Assembly: GCF_050947335.1 (NCBI RefSeq)
Contig: NW_027473344.1
Location: 744,001 to 808,000, forward strand
Reading direction: 5' to 3'
DNA length: 64,000 nt
Origin: Megachile rotundata
Taxonomy: Eukaryota; Arthropoda; Insecta; Hymenoptera; Megachilidae
Made by a program: the position numbers and the translations under genes. This document shows positions 16,516-32,603 of the stretch, piece after piece. The notes beneath the pieces were generated by a model. The model saw only the letters and a program-made list of their open reading frames with translations, was not told the origin of the DNA and made no database searches. Numbering within the stretch: the stretch's first letter is position 1; every line of letters begins with the position of its first letter.

Positions 16516-19350
16516 ACAATCACAAAAATACAATCATAATCATACAATCACAATCATACAATCGCAATCATACAATCACAATCATACAATCATAATCATA
16601 CAATCACAATCATACGATCGCAATCATACAATCACAATCAAACGATCACAATCATACAATCACAATCATACAATCACAATCATACATTCAAAATCATGCA
16701 GTCATAATCATACAATCACAATCATGCAATCACAATCATACAGCCATAGTCATCCAATGACAATCATACAATCACAATCATACAATCACAATCATACAAC
16801 CACAATCAGACAATCACAATCATACAATCACAATCATACAATCACAATCATACAATCACAATCATACAATCACAGTAATACAATCACAATCATGCAATCA
16901 CAATCATACAATCACAATCATGCAATCACAATCATACAATCATAATCATACAATCACAATCATACGATCATAATCATACAATCACAATAATACAATCACA
17001 ATCGCACAACCACAATCATACAATCACAATCATACAATCACAATCATACAATCGCAAGCATACAATCACAATCATACAATCTCAATCATACAATCGCAAT
17101 CATACAATTACAATCTCCCAAATACAATCATACAATCACAATCATACAATCACATCATACAATCACAATCATACTATCACAATCATGCAATCACAATCAT
17201 ACAATCACAATCATGCAATCACAATCATACAATCATACTCATACAATCACAATCATACGATCATAACCATACAATCACAATCATACAATCACAATCGCAC
17301 AACCACAATCATACAATCACAATCATACAATCACAATCATACAATCGCAAGCATACAATCACAATCATACAATCTCAATCAGACAATCGCAATCATACAA
17401 TTACAATCTCCCAAATACAATCATACAATCACAATCATACAATCACATCATACAATCACAATCATACTATCACAATCATACAATCACAATCATACAATCA
17501 CAATCATACAATCGAAGTCATACAATCACAGTCATACAATCACAATCATACAATCACAATCATATTATCACAATCATACAATCTCAATCATACAATCGCA
17601 ATCATACAATTACAATCTCCCAAATACAATCATACAATCACAATCATACAATCACATCATACAATCACAATCATACTATCACAATCATACAATCACAATC
17701 ATACAATCACAATCATACAATCGAAGTCATACAATCACAGTCATACAATCACAATCATACAATCACAATCATATTATCACAATCATACAATCACAATCAT
17801 ACAATCACAATCATACAGTCACAATCGTTCAATCACAATCATACAATCACAGTCATACAATCACAATCATACAATCACAATCATATTATCACAATCATAC
17901 AATCACTATCATACAATCACAATCATACAATCACAATCATATAATCACAATCATGCAATCACAATCATACAGTCATAATCATCCAATTACAATCATACAA
18001 TCACAATCATACAACCACAATCAGACAATCACAATCAGACAATCACAATCAGACAATCACAATCATACAATCACAATCATACAATCACAATCATACAATC
18101 ACAATCATACAAACACAATCATACAGTCACAGTCATACAACCACAATCATACAATCACAGTCATACAATCACAATCATGCAATCACAATCATACAATCAC
18201 AATCATGCAATCACAATCATACAATCATACTCATACAATCACAATCATACGATCATAACCATACAATCACAATCATACAATCACAATCGCACAACCACAA
18301 TCAGACAATCACAATCATACTATCACAATCGTTCAATCACAATCATACAATCACAATCATACAATCACAATCATACAATCACAATCATACTTTCACAATC
18401 ATACAATCACAATCATACAATCACAATCATACAATCACAATCATACAATCACAATCATACAATCACAATCATACAATCACAATCACACAATCACAATCAT
18501 ACAATCACAATCATACTATCACAATCATACAATCACAATCATACAATCACAATCATACAATCACAATCATAGAATCACAATCATACCATCACAATCACAC
18601 AATCACAATCATACAATCAGAATCATACAATCACAATCATACAATCACAATCATACAATCACAATCATACAATCACAATTATACAAATACACAATCATAC
18701 AATCACAATCATACAATCACAATCATACAATCACAATCATACAATCGCAATCATACAATCACAATCATACAATCGCAAGCATACAATCACAATCATACAA
18801 TCTCAATCATACAATCGCAATCATACAATTACAATCTCCCAAATACAATCTCCCAAATACAATCATACAATCACAATCATACAATCACATCATACAATCA
18901 CAATCATACTATCACAATCATACAGTCACAATCATACAATCACAATCATACAATCACAATCATACAATCACAGTCATACAATCACAATCATACAATCACA
19001 ATCATATTATCACAATCATACAATCACAATCATACAATCGCAAGCATACAATCACAATCATACAATCTCAATCATACAATCGCAATCATACAATTACAAT
19101 CTCCCAAATACAATCTCCCAAATACAATCATACAATCACAATCATACAATCACAATCATACAATCACATCATACAATCACAATCATACTATCACAATCAT
19201 ACAGTCACAATCATACAATCACAATCATACAATCACAATCATACAATCACAGTCATACAATCACAATCATACAATCACAATCATATTATCACAATCATAC
19301 AATCACAATCATACAATCACAATCACACAATCACAATCATACAATCACAA
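16498..19350 (+). repeat. 2,853-bp tandem pair, copy 2
   Basis: Second copy of 13,645-16,497. Visible differences include TCAGACAATCGC near 17,380 where copy 1 has a TCATAC unit, and one extra 14-bp unit near 19,140 after the marker pair at 19101. Its right part overlaps the first member of the 1,748-bp pair, so the two duplications happened at different times. Confidence 0.87.
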
Positions 19351-20397
19351 TCATACAATCTCAATCATACAATCGCAATCATATAATTACAATCTCCCAA
19401 ATACAATCATACAATCACAATCATACAATCACATCATACAATCACAATCATACTATCACAATCATACAGTCACAATCATACAATCACAATCATACAATCA
19501 CAATCATACTATCACAATCATACAGTCACAATCATACAATCACAATCATACAATCACAATCATACAATCACAGTCATACAATCACAATCATACAATCACA
19601 ATCATACAATCGCAATCATACAATTACAATCTCCCAAATACAATCTCCCAAATACAATCATACAATCACAATCCTACAATCACAATCATACAATCACAAT
19701 CATACAATGACAATCATGCAATCACAATCATACATTCAAAATCATGCAATCACAATCATACAATCACAATCATGCAATCACAATCATACAATCACAATCA
19801 TACAATCACAATCGCACAATCACAATCATACAGTCACAGTCATACAATCACAATCTTACAATCACAATCATACTACCACAATCATACAATCACAATCATA
19901 CAATCACAGTCATACAATCACAATCATACAATCACAATCATACAATCACAATCATACAATCATAATCATACAATTACAATCATACATCACAATCATACAA
20001 TCACAATCATACAATCGCAATCATACAATTACAATCTCCCAAATACAATCTCCCAAATACAATCATACAATCACAATCATACAATCACAATCATACAATC
20101 ACAATCATACTATCACAATCATACAATTACAATCATACAATCACAATCATACAAACACAATCATACAGTCACAATCATACAATCACAATCATACAATCAC
20201 TATCATACTATCGCAATCATAAAATCACAATCATGCTATCGCAATCATACAATCACAATCATACCATCGCAATCATACAGTCACAATCATACAATCATAA
20301 TCATACAATTCCAATCATACAATCACAATCATACAATCACAATCGTACAATCACAATCGTACAATTACAATCGCACAACCAGAATCAGACAATCACA
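18650..20397 (+). repeat. 1,748-bp tandem pair, copy 1
   Basis: Markers 18836, 19101, 19394, 19631 and 20036 recur at 20584, 20849, 21142, 21379 and 21784, all exactly 1,748 bp away. The 16-bp unit at 18680 recurs at 20428. Four 13-bp units (near 18,885, 19,165, 19,432 and 19,983) and one 16-bp unit predict 125 x 14 - 4 + 2 = 1,748, as observed. From about 19,825 this copy also carries the start of block family B. Confidence 0.9.
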
Positions 20398-22272
20398 ATC
20401 ATACAATCACAATCATACAATCACAATTATACAAATACACAATCATACAATCACAATCATACAATCACAATCATACAATCACAATCATACAATCGCAATC
20501 ATACAATCACAATCATACAATCGCAAGCATACAATCACAATCATACAATCTCAATCATACAATCGCAATCATACAATTACAATCTCCCAAATACAATCTC
20601 CCAAATACAATCATACAATCACAATCATACAATCACATCATACAATCACAATCATACTATCACAATCATACAGTCACAATCATACAATCACAATCATACA
20701 ATCACAATCATACAATCACAGTCATACAATCACAATCATACAATCACAATCATATTATCACAATCATACAATCACAATCATACAATCGCAAGCATACAAT
20801 CACAATCATACAATCTCAATCATACAATCGCAATCATACAATTAAAATCTCCCAAATACAATCTCCCAAATACAATCATACAATCACAATCATACAATCA
20901 CAATCATACAATCACATCATACAATCACAATCATACTATCACAATCATACAGTCACAATCATACAATCACAATCATACAATCACAATCATACAATCACAG
21001 TCATACAATCACAATCATACAATCACAATCATATTATCACAATCATACAATCACAATCATACAATCACAATCACACAATCACAATCATACAATCACAATC
21101 ATACAATCTCAATCATACAATCGCAATCATATAATTACAATCTCCCAAATACAATCATACAATCACAATCATACAATCACATCATACAATCACAATCATA
21201 CTATCACAATCATACAGTCACAATCATACAATCACAATCATACAATCACAATCATACTATCACAATCATACAGTCACAATCATACAATCACAATCATACA
21301 ATCACAATCATACAATCACAGTCATACAATCACAATCATACAATCACAATCATACAATCGCAATCATACAATTACAATCTCCCAAATACAATCTCCCAAA
21401 TACAATCATACAATCACAATCCTACAATCACAATCATACAATCACAATCATACAATGACAATCATGCAATCACAATCATACATTCAAAATCATGCAATCA
21501 CAATCATACAATCACAATCATGCAATCACAATCATACAATCACAATCATACAATCACAATCGCACAATCACAATCATACAGTCACAGTCATACAATCACA
21601 ATCTTACAATCACAATCATACTACCACAATCATACAATCACAATCATACAATCACAGTCATACAATCACAATCATACAATCACAATCATACAATCACAAT
21701 CATACAATCATAATCATACAATTACAATCATACATCACAATCATACAATCACAATCATACAATCGCAATCATACAATTACAATCTCCCAAATACAATCTC
21801 CCAAATACAATCATACAATCACAATCATACAATCACAATCATACAATCACAATCATACTATCACAATCATACAATTACAATCATACAATCACAATCATAC
21901 AAACACAATCATACAGTCACAATCATACAATCACAATCATACAATCACTATCATACTATCGCAATCATAAAATCACAATCATGCTATCGCAATCATACAA
22001 TCACAATCATACCATCGCAATCATACAGTCACAATCATACAATCATAATCATACAATTCCAATCATACAATCACAATCATACAATCACAATCGTACAATC
22101 ACAATCGTACAATTACAATCGCACAACCAGAATCAGACAATCACAATCATACAATCACAATCATACAATCACAACCATACAATCACAATCATACAATGAC
22201 AATCATACAATCACAATCATACTATCACAATCATACAATCACAATCATACAATCACAATCATACAATCATAA
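20233..22272 (+). other. Longest open frame (679 codons), repeat-derived, not a gene
   Basis: The longest open stretch starts at an ATG made by the variant CATGCTATC and ends at a TAA made by ATAATCAT. Its translation is only the 14-residue cycle QSQSYNHNHTITII with scattered substitutions. Long overlapping open stretches in the other two + frames give the same peptide at the same time. Composition does not change at either end. I see no splice signals, no signal peptide, no membrane segment and no domain. The open frame follows from the stop-free unit, and variant units supply the few stops. A translated product is not excluded by sequence but nothing supports one. Confidence 0.9.
20398..22147 (+). 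repeat. 1,748-bp tandem pair, copy 2
   Basis: Directly follows copy 1. A difference is ATTAAAATCTCCC before the marker at 20849, where copy 1 has ATTACAATCTCCC; this change creates a TAA. From about 21,333 the copy merges into block family B (21,333-23,162). Confidence 0.9.
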
Positions 22273-23162
22273 TCATACAATCACAGTCATACAATCACAA
22301 TCTTACAATCACAATCATACTATCACAATCATACAATCACAATCATACTATCACAATCATACAATCACAATCATACAATCACAATCATACAAACACAATC
22401 ATACAATCACAGTCATACAATCACAATCTTACAATCACAGTCATACTATCACAATCATACCATCACAATCATACAATCACAACCATACAATCATAATCAT
22501 ACATTCACAATCATACAATCAGAATCATACAATCACAATCATACAATCGCAATCATACAATTACAATCTCCCAAAATACAATCTCCCAAATACAATCATA
22601 CAATCACAATCATACAATCACATCATACAATCACAATCATACTATCACAATCATACAATCACAATCATACAATCACAATCATACAATCACAATCATACAA
22701 TCACAGTCATACAATCACAATCATACAATCACAATCATATTATCACAATCATACAATCACTATCATACAATCACAATCATACAATCACAATCATATAATC
22801 ACAATCATGCAATCACAATCATACAGTCATAATCATCCAATTACAATCATACAATCACAATCATACAATTACAATCTCCCAAATACAATCTCCCAAATAC
22901 AATCATACAATCAAAATCATACAATCACAATCATACAATCACAATCATACAATCACAATCATACAATCACAATCATACAATCACAATCATACAATCACAA
23001 TCGCACAATCACAATCCCAAAACCACAATCAGACAATCACAATCATACAATCACAATCATACAATCACAATCATACAATCACAATCATACAATCACAATC
23101 ATACAATCACAATCATACATTCAAAATCATGCAGTCACAATCATACAATCACAATCATACAA
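21333..23162 (+). repeat. Block family B, copy 2
   Basis: Collinear with 28,353-30,180 at an offset of 7,020 up to about 22,150 and 7,034 after it. The 14-bp step is one missing unit near 22,160, where AATCACAACCATAC comes one unit earlier than in the other copies. The one-base insertion between markers 22568 and 22583 is conserved, as is CCCAAAACC at 23016. The left part is shared with the 1,748-bp pair. Confidence 0.86.
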
Positions 23163-23798
23163 TCACAATCATACATTCAAAATCATGCAGTCATAATCAT
23201 ACAATCACAATCATGCAATCACAATCATACAGCCATAGTCATCCAATGACAATCATACAATCACAATCATACAATCACAATCATACAACCACAATCAGAC
23301 AATCACAATCATACAATCACAATCATACAATCACAATCATACAATCACAATCATACAATCACAGTAATACAATCACAATCATGCAATCACAATCATACAA
23401 TCACAATCATGCAATCACAATCATACAATCATAATCATACAATCACAATCATACGATCATAATCATACAATCACAATAATACAATCACAATCGCACAACC
23501 ACAATCATACAATCACAATCATACAATCACAATCATACAATCGCAAGCATACAATCACAATCATACAATCTCAATCATACAATCGCAATCATACAATTAC
23601 AATCTCCCAAATACAATCATACAATCACAATCATACAATCACATCATACAATCACAATCATACTATCACAATCATGCAATCACAATCATACAATCACAAT
23701 CATGCAATCACAATCATACAATCATACTCATACAATCACAATCATACGATCATAACCATACAATCACAATCATACAATCACAATCGCACAACCACAAT
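23150..23798 (+). repeat. 0.65-kb segment repeated at +1,287 bp
   Basis: The CATGCAATCAC plus CAGCCATAGTC variants at 23,213 recur at 24,500, and the single marker at 23604 recurs at 24891, both 1,287 bp on (92 x 14 - 1, with one 13-bp unit near 23,641). The partner segment is about 24,437-25,085. Within it, the CATGCAATCAC and CATACTCATAC section at 23,674 recurs at 23,954, that is after 280 bp (20 x 14). Three closely spaced versions of that section (23,674, 23,954 and 24,961) therefore lie in 1.3 kb. Confidence 0.8.
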
Positions 23799-23859
23799 CA
23801 GACAATCACAATCATACTATCACAATCGTTCAATCACAATCATACAATCATACTCATAC

Positions 23860-26800
23860 AATCACAATCATACAATCACAATCATACAAACACAATCATA
23901 CAGTCACAGTCATACAATCACAATCATACAATCACAGTCATAAAATCACAATCATGCAATCACAATCATACAATCACAATCATGCAATCACAATCATACA
24001 ATCATACTCATACAATCACAATCATACGATCATAACCATACAATCACAATCATACAATCACAATCGCACAACCACAATCAGACAATCACAATCATACTAT
24101 CACAATCGTTCAATCACAATCATACAATCACAATCATACAATCACAATCATACAATCACAATCATACAATCACAATCATACAATCACAATCATACAATCA
24201 CAATCACACAATCACAGTCATACAATCACAATCATACAATCACAATCATACAATCTCAATCATACAATCACAATCATACAATCGCAATCATACAATCACA
24301 AAAATACAATCATAATCATACAATCACAATCATACAATCGCAATCATACAATCACAATCATACAATCATAATCATACAATCACAATCATACGATCGCAAT
24401 CATACAATCACAATCAAACGATCACAATCATACAATCACAATCATACAATCACAATCATACATTCAAAATCATGCAGTCATAATCATACAATCACAATCA
24501 TGCAATCACAATCATACAGCCATAGTCATCCAATGACAATCATACAATCACAATCATACAATCACAATCATACAACCACAATCAGACAATCACAATCATA
24601 CAATCACAATCATACAATCACAATCATACAATCACAATCATACAATCACAGTAATACAATCACAATCATGCAATCACAATCATACAATCACAATCATGCA
24701 ATCACAATCATACAATCATAATCATACAATCACAATCATACGATCATAATCATACAATCACAATAATACAATCACAATCGCACAACCACAATCATACAAT
24801 CACAATCATACAATCACAATCATACAATCGCAAGCATACAATCACAATCATACAATCTCAATCATACAATCGCAATCATACAATTACAATCTCCCAAATA
24901 CAATCATACAATCACAATCATACAATCACATCATACAATCACAATCATACTATCACAATCATGCAATCACAATCATACAATCACAATCATGCAATCACAA
25001 TCATACAATCATACTCATACAATCACAATCATACGATCATAACCATACAATCACAATCATACAATCACAATCGCACAACCACAATCATACAATCACAATC
25101 ATACAATCACAATCATACAATCGCAAGCATACAATCACAATCATACAATCTCAATCATACAATCGCAATCATACAATTACAATCTCCCAAATACAATCAT
25201 ACAATCACAATCATACAATCACATCATACAATCACAATCATACTATCACAATCATACAATCACAATCATACAATCACAATCATACAATCGAAGTCATACA
25301 ATCACAGTCATACAATCACAATCATACAATCACAATCATATTATCACAATCATACAATCTCAATCATACAATCGCAATCATACAATTACAATCTCCCAAA
25401 TACAATCATACAATCACAATCATACAATCACATCATACAATCACAATCATACTATCACAATCATACAATCACAATCATACAATCACAATCATACAATCGA
25501 AGTCATACAATCACAGTCATACAATCACAATCATACAATCACAATCATATTATCACAATCATACAATCACAATCATACAATCACAATCATACAGTCACAA
25601 TCGTTCAATCACAATCATACAATCACAGTCATACAATCACAATCATACAATCACAATCATATTATCACAATCATACAATCACTATCATACAATCACAATC
25701 ATACAATCACAATCATATAATCACAATCATGCAATCACAATCATACAGTCATAATCATCCAATTACAATCATACAATCACAATCATACAACCACAATCAG
25801 ACAATCACAATCAGACAATCACAATCAGACAATCACAATCATACAATCACAATCATACAATCACAATCATACAATCACAATCATACAAACACAATCATAC
25901 AGTCACAGTCATACAACCACAATCATACAATCACAGTCATACAATCACAATCATGCAATCACAATCATACAATCACAATCATGCAATCACAATCATACAA
26001 TCATACTCATACAATCACAATCATACGATCATAACCATACAATCACAATCATACAATCACAATCGCACAACCACAATCAGACAATCACAATCATACTATC
26101 ACAATCGTTCAATCACAATCATACAATCACAATCATACAATCACAATCATACAATCACAATCATACTTTCACAATCATACAATCACAATCATACAATCAC
26201 AATCATACAATCACAATCATACAATCACAATCATACAATCACAATCATACAATCACAATCACACAATCACAATCATACAATCACAATCATACTATCACAA
26301 TCATACAATCACAATCATACAATCACAATCATACAATCACAATCATAGAATCACAATCATACCATCACAATCACACAATCACAATCATACAATCAGAATC
26401 ATACAATCACAATCATACAATCACAATCATACAATCACAATCATACAATCACAATTATACAAATACACAATCATACAATCACAATCATACAATCACAATC
26501 ATACAATCACAATCATACAATCGCAATCATACAATCACAATCATACAATCGCAAGCATACAATCACAATCATACAATCTCAATCATACAATCGCAATCAT
26601 ACAATTACAATCTCCCAAATACAATCTCCCAAATACAATCATACAATCACAATCATACAATCACATCATACAATCACAATCATACTATCACAATCATACA
26701 GTCACAATCATACAATCACAATCATACAATCACAATCATACAATCACAGTCATACAATCACAATCATACAATCACAATCATATTATCACAATCATACAAT

Positions 26801-27145
26801 CACAATCATACAATCGCAAGCATACAATCACAATCATACAATCTCAATCATACAATCGCAATCATACAATTACAATCTCCCAAAATTCAATCTCCCAAAT
26901 ACAATCATACAATCACAATCATACAATCACATCATACAATCACAATCATACTATCACAATCATACAGTCACAATCATACAATCACAATCATACAATCACA
27001 ATCATACAATCACAGTCATACAATCACAATCATACAATCACAATCATATTATCACAATCATACAATCACAATCATACAATCACAATCATACAATCACAAT
27101 CATACAATCACAATCATACAATCTCAATCATACAATCGCAATCAT
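23860..27145 (+). repeat. 3.3-kb block, right copy (partner -10,629)
   Basis: Right-hand partner of 13,230-16,515. It has one extra base with a further change near 26,881-26,890 (CCCAAAATTCAATC), which spaces the marker pair 26877/26892 by 15 bp. From about 25,345 it also matches 32,604 onward at +7,259, so the stretch belongs to two nested block families. Confidence 0.86.
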
Positions 27146-28580
27146 ATAATTACAATCTCCCAAATACAATCATACAATCACAATCATACAATCACATCAT
27201 ACAATCACAATCATACTATCACAATCATACAGTCACAATCATACAATCACAATCATACAATCACAATCATACAATCACAGTCATACAATCACAATCATAC
27301 AATCACAATCATATTATCACAATCATACAATCACAATCATACAATCACAATCATACAATCACAATCATACAATCACAATCATACAATCACAATCATACTA
27401 TCACAATCATACAATCACAATCATACATTCAAAATCATGCAATCACAATCATACAATCACAATCATGCAATCACAATAATGCAGCCATAATCATACAATC
27501 ACAATCATACAATCAGTCATACAATCACAATCATACAATCACAATCATACAATCATAATCATACAATTACAATCATACATCACAATCATACAATCACAAT
27601 CATACAATCGCAATCATACAATTACAATCTCCCAAATACAATCTCCCAAATACAATCATAGAATCACAATCATACAATCACAATCATACAATCACAATCA
27701 TACTATCACAATCATACAATCACAATCATACAATCACAATCATACAAACACAATCATAGAGTCACAATCATACAATCACAATCATACAATCACAATCATA
27801 CTATCGCAATCATACAATCACAATCATACTATCGCAATCATACAATCACAATCATACCATCGCAATCATACAGTCACAATCATACAATCATAATCATGCA
27901 ATTCCAATCATACAATCACAATCATACAATCACAATCGTACAATCACAATCGTACAATTACAATCGCACAACCACAATCAGACAATCACAATCATACAAT
28001 CACAATCATACAACCACAATCAGACAATCACAATCATACAATCACAATCATACAATCACAATCATACTATCACAATCATACAATCACAATCATACAATCA
28101 CAATCATACAATCACAATCATACAATCGCAATCATACAATCGCAATCATACAATCGCAATCATGCAATCACAATCATACAATCAGAATCATACAATCACA
28201 ATCATACAATCACAATCATACAATCACAATCATGCTATCACAATCATACAATCACAATCATACGATCGCAATCATACAATCACAATCATACCATCACAGT
28301 CATACAATCACAATCATACAATCACAATCATGCAATCACAATCATACAATTACAATCATACAATCACAATCATACAATCGCAATCATACAATTACAATCT
28401 CCCAAATACAATCTCCCAAATACAATCATACAATCACAATCCTACAATCACAATCATACAATCACAATCATACAATGACAATCATGCAATCACAATCATA
28501 CATTCAAAATCATGCAATCACAATCATACAATCACAATCATGCAATCACAATCATACAATCACAATCATACAATCACAAT
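25345..28580 (+). repeat. 3.2-kb block, left copy (partner +7,259/7,258)
   Basis: Markers 25393, 26612 and 26877 match 32652, 33871 and 34136 at +7,259. Markers 26892, 27157, 27629 and 28399 match 34150, 34415, 34887 and 35657 at +7,258. The one-base change falls at the extra A near 26,885, so the insertion is private to this copy. The 12-bp unit at about 27,508 and the 16-bp unit at 26456 are conserved in the partner. The match ends near 28,580, where this copy reads TCGCACAATC and the partner TCGCACAACC. Confidence 0.88.
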
Positions 28581-30180
28581 CGCACAATCACAATCATACA
28601 GTCACAGTCATACAATCACAATCTTACAATCACAATCATACTACCACAATCATACAATCACAATCATACAATCACAGTCATACAATCACAATCATACAAT
28701 CACAATCATACAATCACAATCATACAATCATAATCATACAATTACAATCATACATCACAATCATACAATCACAATCATACAATCGCAATCATACAATTAC
28801 AATCTCCCAAATACAATCTCCCAAATACAATCATACAATCACAATCATACAATCACAATCATACAATCACAATCATACTATCACAATCATACAATTACAA
28901 TCATACAATCACAATCATACAAACACAATCATACAGTCACAATCATACAATCACAATAATACAATCACTATCATACTATCGCAATCATAAAATCACAATC
29001 ATGCTATCGCAATCATACAATCACAATCATACCATCGCAATCATACAGTCACAATCATACAATCATAATCATACAATTCCAATCATACAATCACAATCAT
29101 ACAATCACAATCGTACAATCACAATCGTACAATTACAATCGCACAACCAGAATCAGACAATCACAATCATACAATCACAATCATACAATCACAATCATAC
29201 AATCACAACCATACAATCACAATCATACAATGACAATCATACAATCACAATCATACTATCACAATCATACAATCACAATCATACAATCACAATCATACAA
29301 TCATAATCATACAATCACAGTCATACAATCACAATCTTACAATCACAATCATACTATCACAATCATACAATCACAATCATACTATCACAATCATACAATC
29401 ACAATCATACAATCACAATCATACAAACACAATCATACAATCACAGTCATACAATCACAATCTTACAATCACAGTCATACTATCACAATCATACCATCAC
29501 AATCATACAATCACAACCATACAATCATAATCATACATTCACAATCATACAATCAGAATCATACAATCACAATCATACAATCGCAATCATACAATTACAA
29601 TCTCCCAAAATACAATCTCCCAAATACAATCATACAATCACAATCATACAATCACATCATACAATCACAATCATACTATCACAATCATACAATCACAATC
29701 ATACAATCACAATCATACAATCACAATCATACAATCACAGTCATACAATCACAATCATACAATCACAATCATATTATCACAATCATACAATCACTATCAT
29801 ACAATCACAATCATACAATCACAATCATATAATCCCAATCATGCAATCACAATCATACAGTCATAATCATCCAATTACAATCATACAATCACAATCATAC
29901 AATTACAATCTCCCAAATACAATCTCCCAAATACAATCATACAATCAAAATCATACAATCACAATCATACAATCACAATCATACAATCACAATCATACAA
30001 TCACAATCATACAATCACAATCATACAATCACAATCGCACAATCACAGTCCCAAAACCACAATCAGACAATCACAATCATACAATCACAATCATACAATC
30101 ACAATCATACAATCACAATCATACAATCACAATCATACATTCAAAATCATGCAGTCACAATCATACAATCACAATCATAC
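28353..30180 (+). repeat. Block family B, copy 3
   Basis: Matches 21,333-23,162 (offset 7,020 then 7,034) and 11,545-13,075 (offset 17,048). It keeps the 798-bp interval between markers 28804 and 29602 seen in copy 1. Its left 230 bp overlaps the end of the 3.2-kb block, marking a switch between families. Private changes include AATCCCAATC near 29,834 and CACAGTCCCAAAACC near 30,050. Its right part is also the start of the 8-kb duplicated block. Confidence 0.85.
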
Positions 30181-32603
30181 AATCTCAATCATACAATCGC
30201 AATCATACAATTACAATCTCCCAAATACAATCATACAATCACAATCATACAATCACATCATACAATCACAATCATACTATCACAATCATACAATCACAAT
30301 CATACAATCACAATCATACAATCGAAGTCATACAATCACAGTCATACAATCACAATCATACAATCACAATCATATTATCACAATCATACAATCACAATCA
30401 TACAATCACAATCATACAGTCACAATCATTCAATCACAATCATACAATCACAGTCATACAAACACAATCATACAATCACAATCATATTATCACAATCATA
30501 CAATCACTATCATACAATCACAATCATACAATCACAATCATATAATCACAATCATGTAATCACAATCATACAGTCATAATCATCCAATTACAATCATACA
30601 ATCACAATCATACAACCACAATCAGACAATCACAATCAGACAATCACAATCATACAATCACAATCATACAATCACAATCATACAATCACAATCATACAAA
30701 CACAATCATACAGTCACAGTCATACAATCACAATCATACAATCACAGTCATAAAATCACAATCATGCAATCACAATCATACAATCACAATCATGCAATCA
30801 CAATCATACAATCATACTCATACAATCACAATCATACGATCATAACCATACAATCACAATCATACAATCACAATCGCACAACCACAATCAGACAATCACA
30901 ATCATACTATCACAATCGTTCAATCACAATCATACAATCACAATCATACAATCACAATCATACAATCACAATCATACAATCACAATCATACAATCACAAT
31001 CACACAATCACAGTCATACAATCACAATCATACAATCACAATCATACAATCTCAATCATACAATCACAATCATACAATCGCAATCATACAATCACAAAAA
31101 TACAATCATAATCATACAATCACAATCATACAATCGCAATCATACAATCACAATCATACAATCATAATCATACAATCACAATCATACGATCGCAATCATA
31201 CAATCACAATCAAACGATCACAATCATACAATCACAATCATACAATCACAATCATACATTCAAAATCATGCAGTCATAATCATACAATCACAATCATGCA
31301 ATCACAATCATACAGCCATAGTCATCCAATGACAATCATACAATCACAATCGTACAATCACAATCATACAACCACAATCAGACAATCACAATCATACAAT
31401 CACAATCATACAATCACAATCATACAATCACAATCATACAATCACAGTAATACAATCACAATCATGCAATCACAATCATACAATCACAATCATGCAATCA
31501 CAATCATACAATCATAATCATACAATCACAATCATACGATCATAATCATACAATCACAATAATACAATCACAATCGCACAACCACAATCATACAATCACA
31601 ATCATACAATCACAATCATACAATCGCAAGCATACAATCACAATCATACAATCTCAATCATACAATCGCAATCATACAATTACAATCTCCCAAATACAAT
31701 CATACAATCACAATCATACAATCACATCATACAATCACAATCATACTATCACAATCATGCAATCACAATCATACAATCACAATCATGCAATCACAATCAT
31801 ACAATCATACTCATACAATCACAATCATACGATCATAACCATACAATCACAATCATACAATCACAATCGCACAACCACAATCAGACAATCACAATCATAC
31901 AATCACAATCACACAATCACAGTCATACAATCACAATCATACAATCACAATCATACAATCTCAATCATACAATCACAATCATACAATCGCAATCATACAA
32001 TCACAAAAATACAATCATAATCATACAATCACAATCATACAATCGCAATCATACAATCACAATCATACAATCATAATCATACAATCACAATCATACGATC
32101 GCAATCATACAATCACAATCATACCATCACAGTCATACAATCACAATCATACAATCACAATCAAACGACCACAATCATACAATCACAATCATACAATCAC
32201 AATCATACATTCAAAATCATGCAGTCACAATCATACAATCACAATCATGCAATCACAATCATACAGCCATAGTCATACAATGACAATCATACAATCACAA
32301 TCATACAATCACAATCATACAACCACAATCAGACAATCACAATCATACAATCACAATCATACAATCACAATCATACAATCACAATCATACAATCACAATC
32401 ATACAATCACAGTCATACAATCACAATCATGCAATCACAATCATACAATCACAATCATGCAATCACAATCATACAATCATAATCATACAATCACAATCAT
32501 ACGATCATAATCATACAATCACAATCATACAATCACAATCGCACAACCACAATCATACAATCACAATCATACAATCACAATCATACAATCGCAAGCATAC
32601 AAT

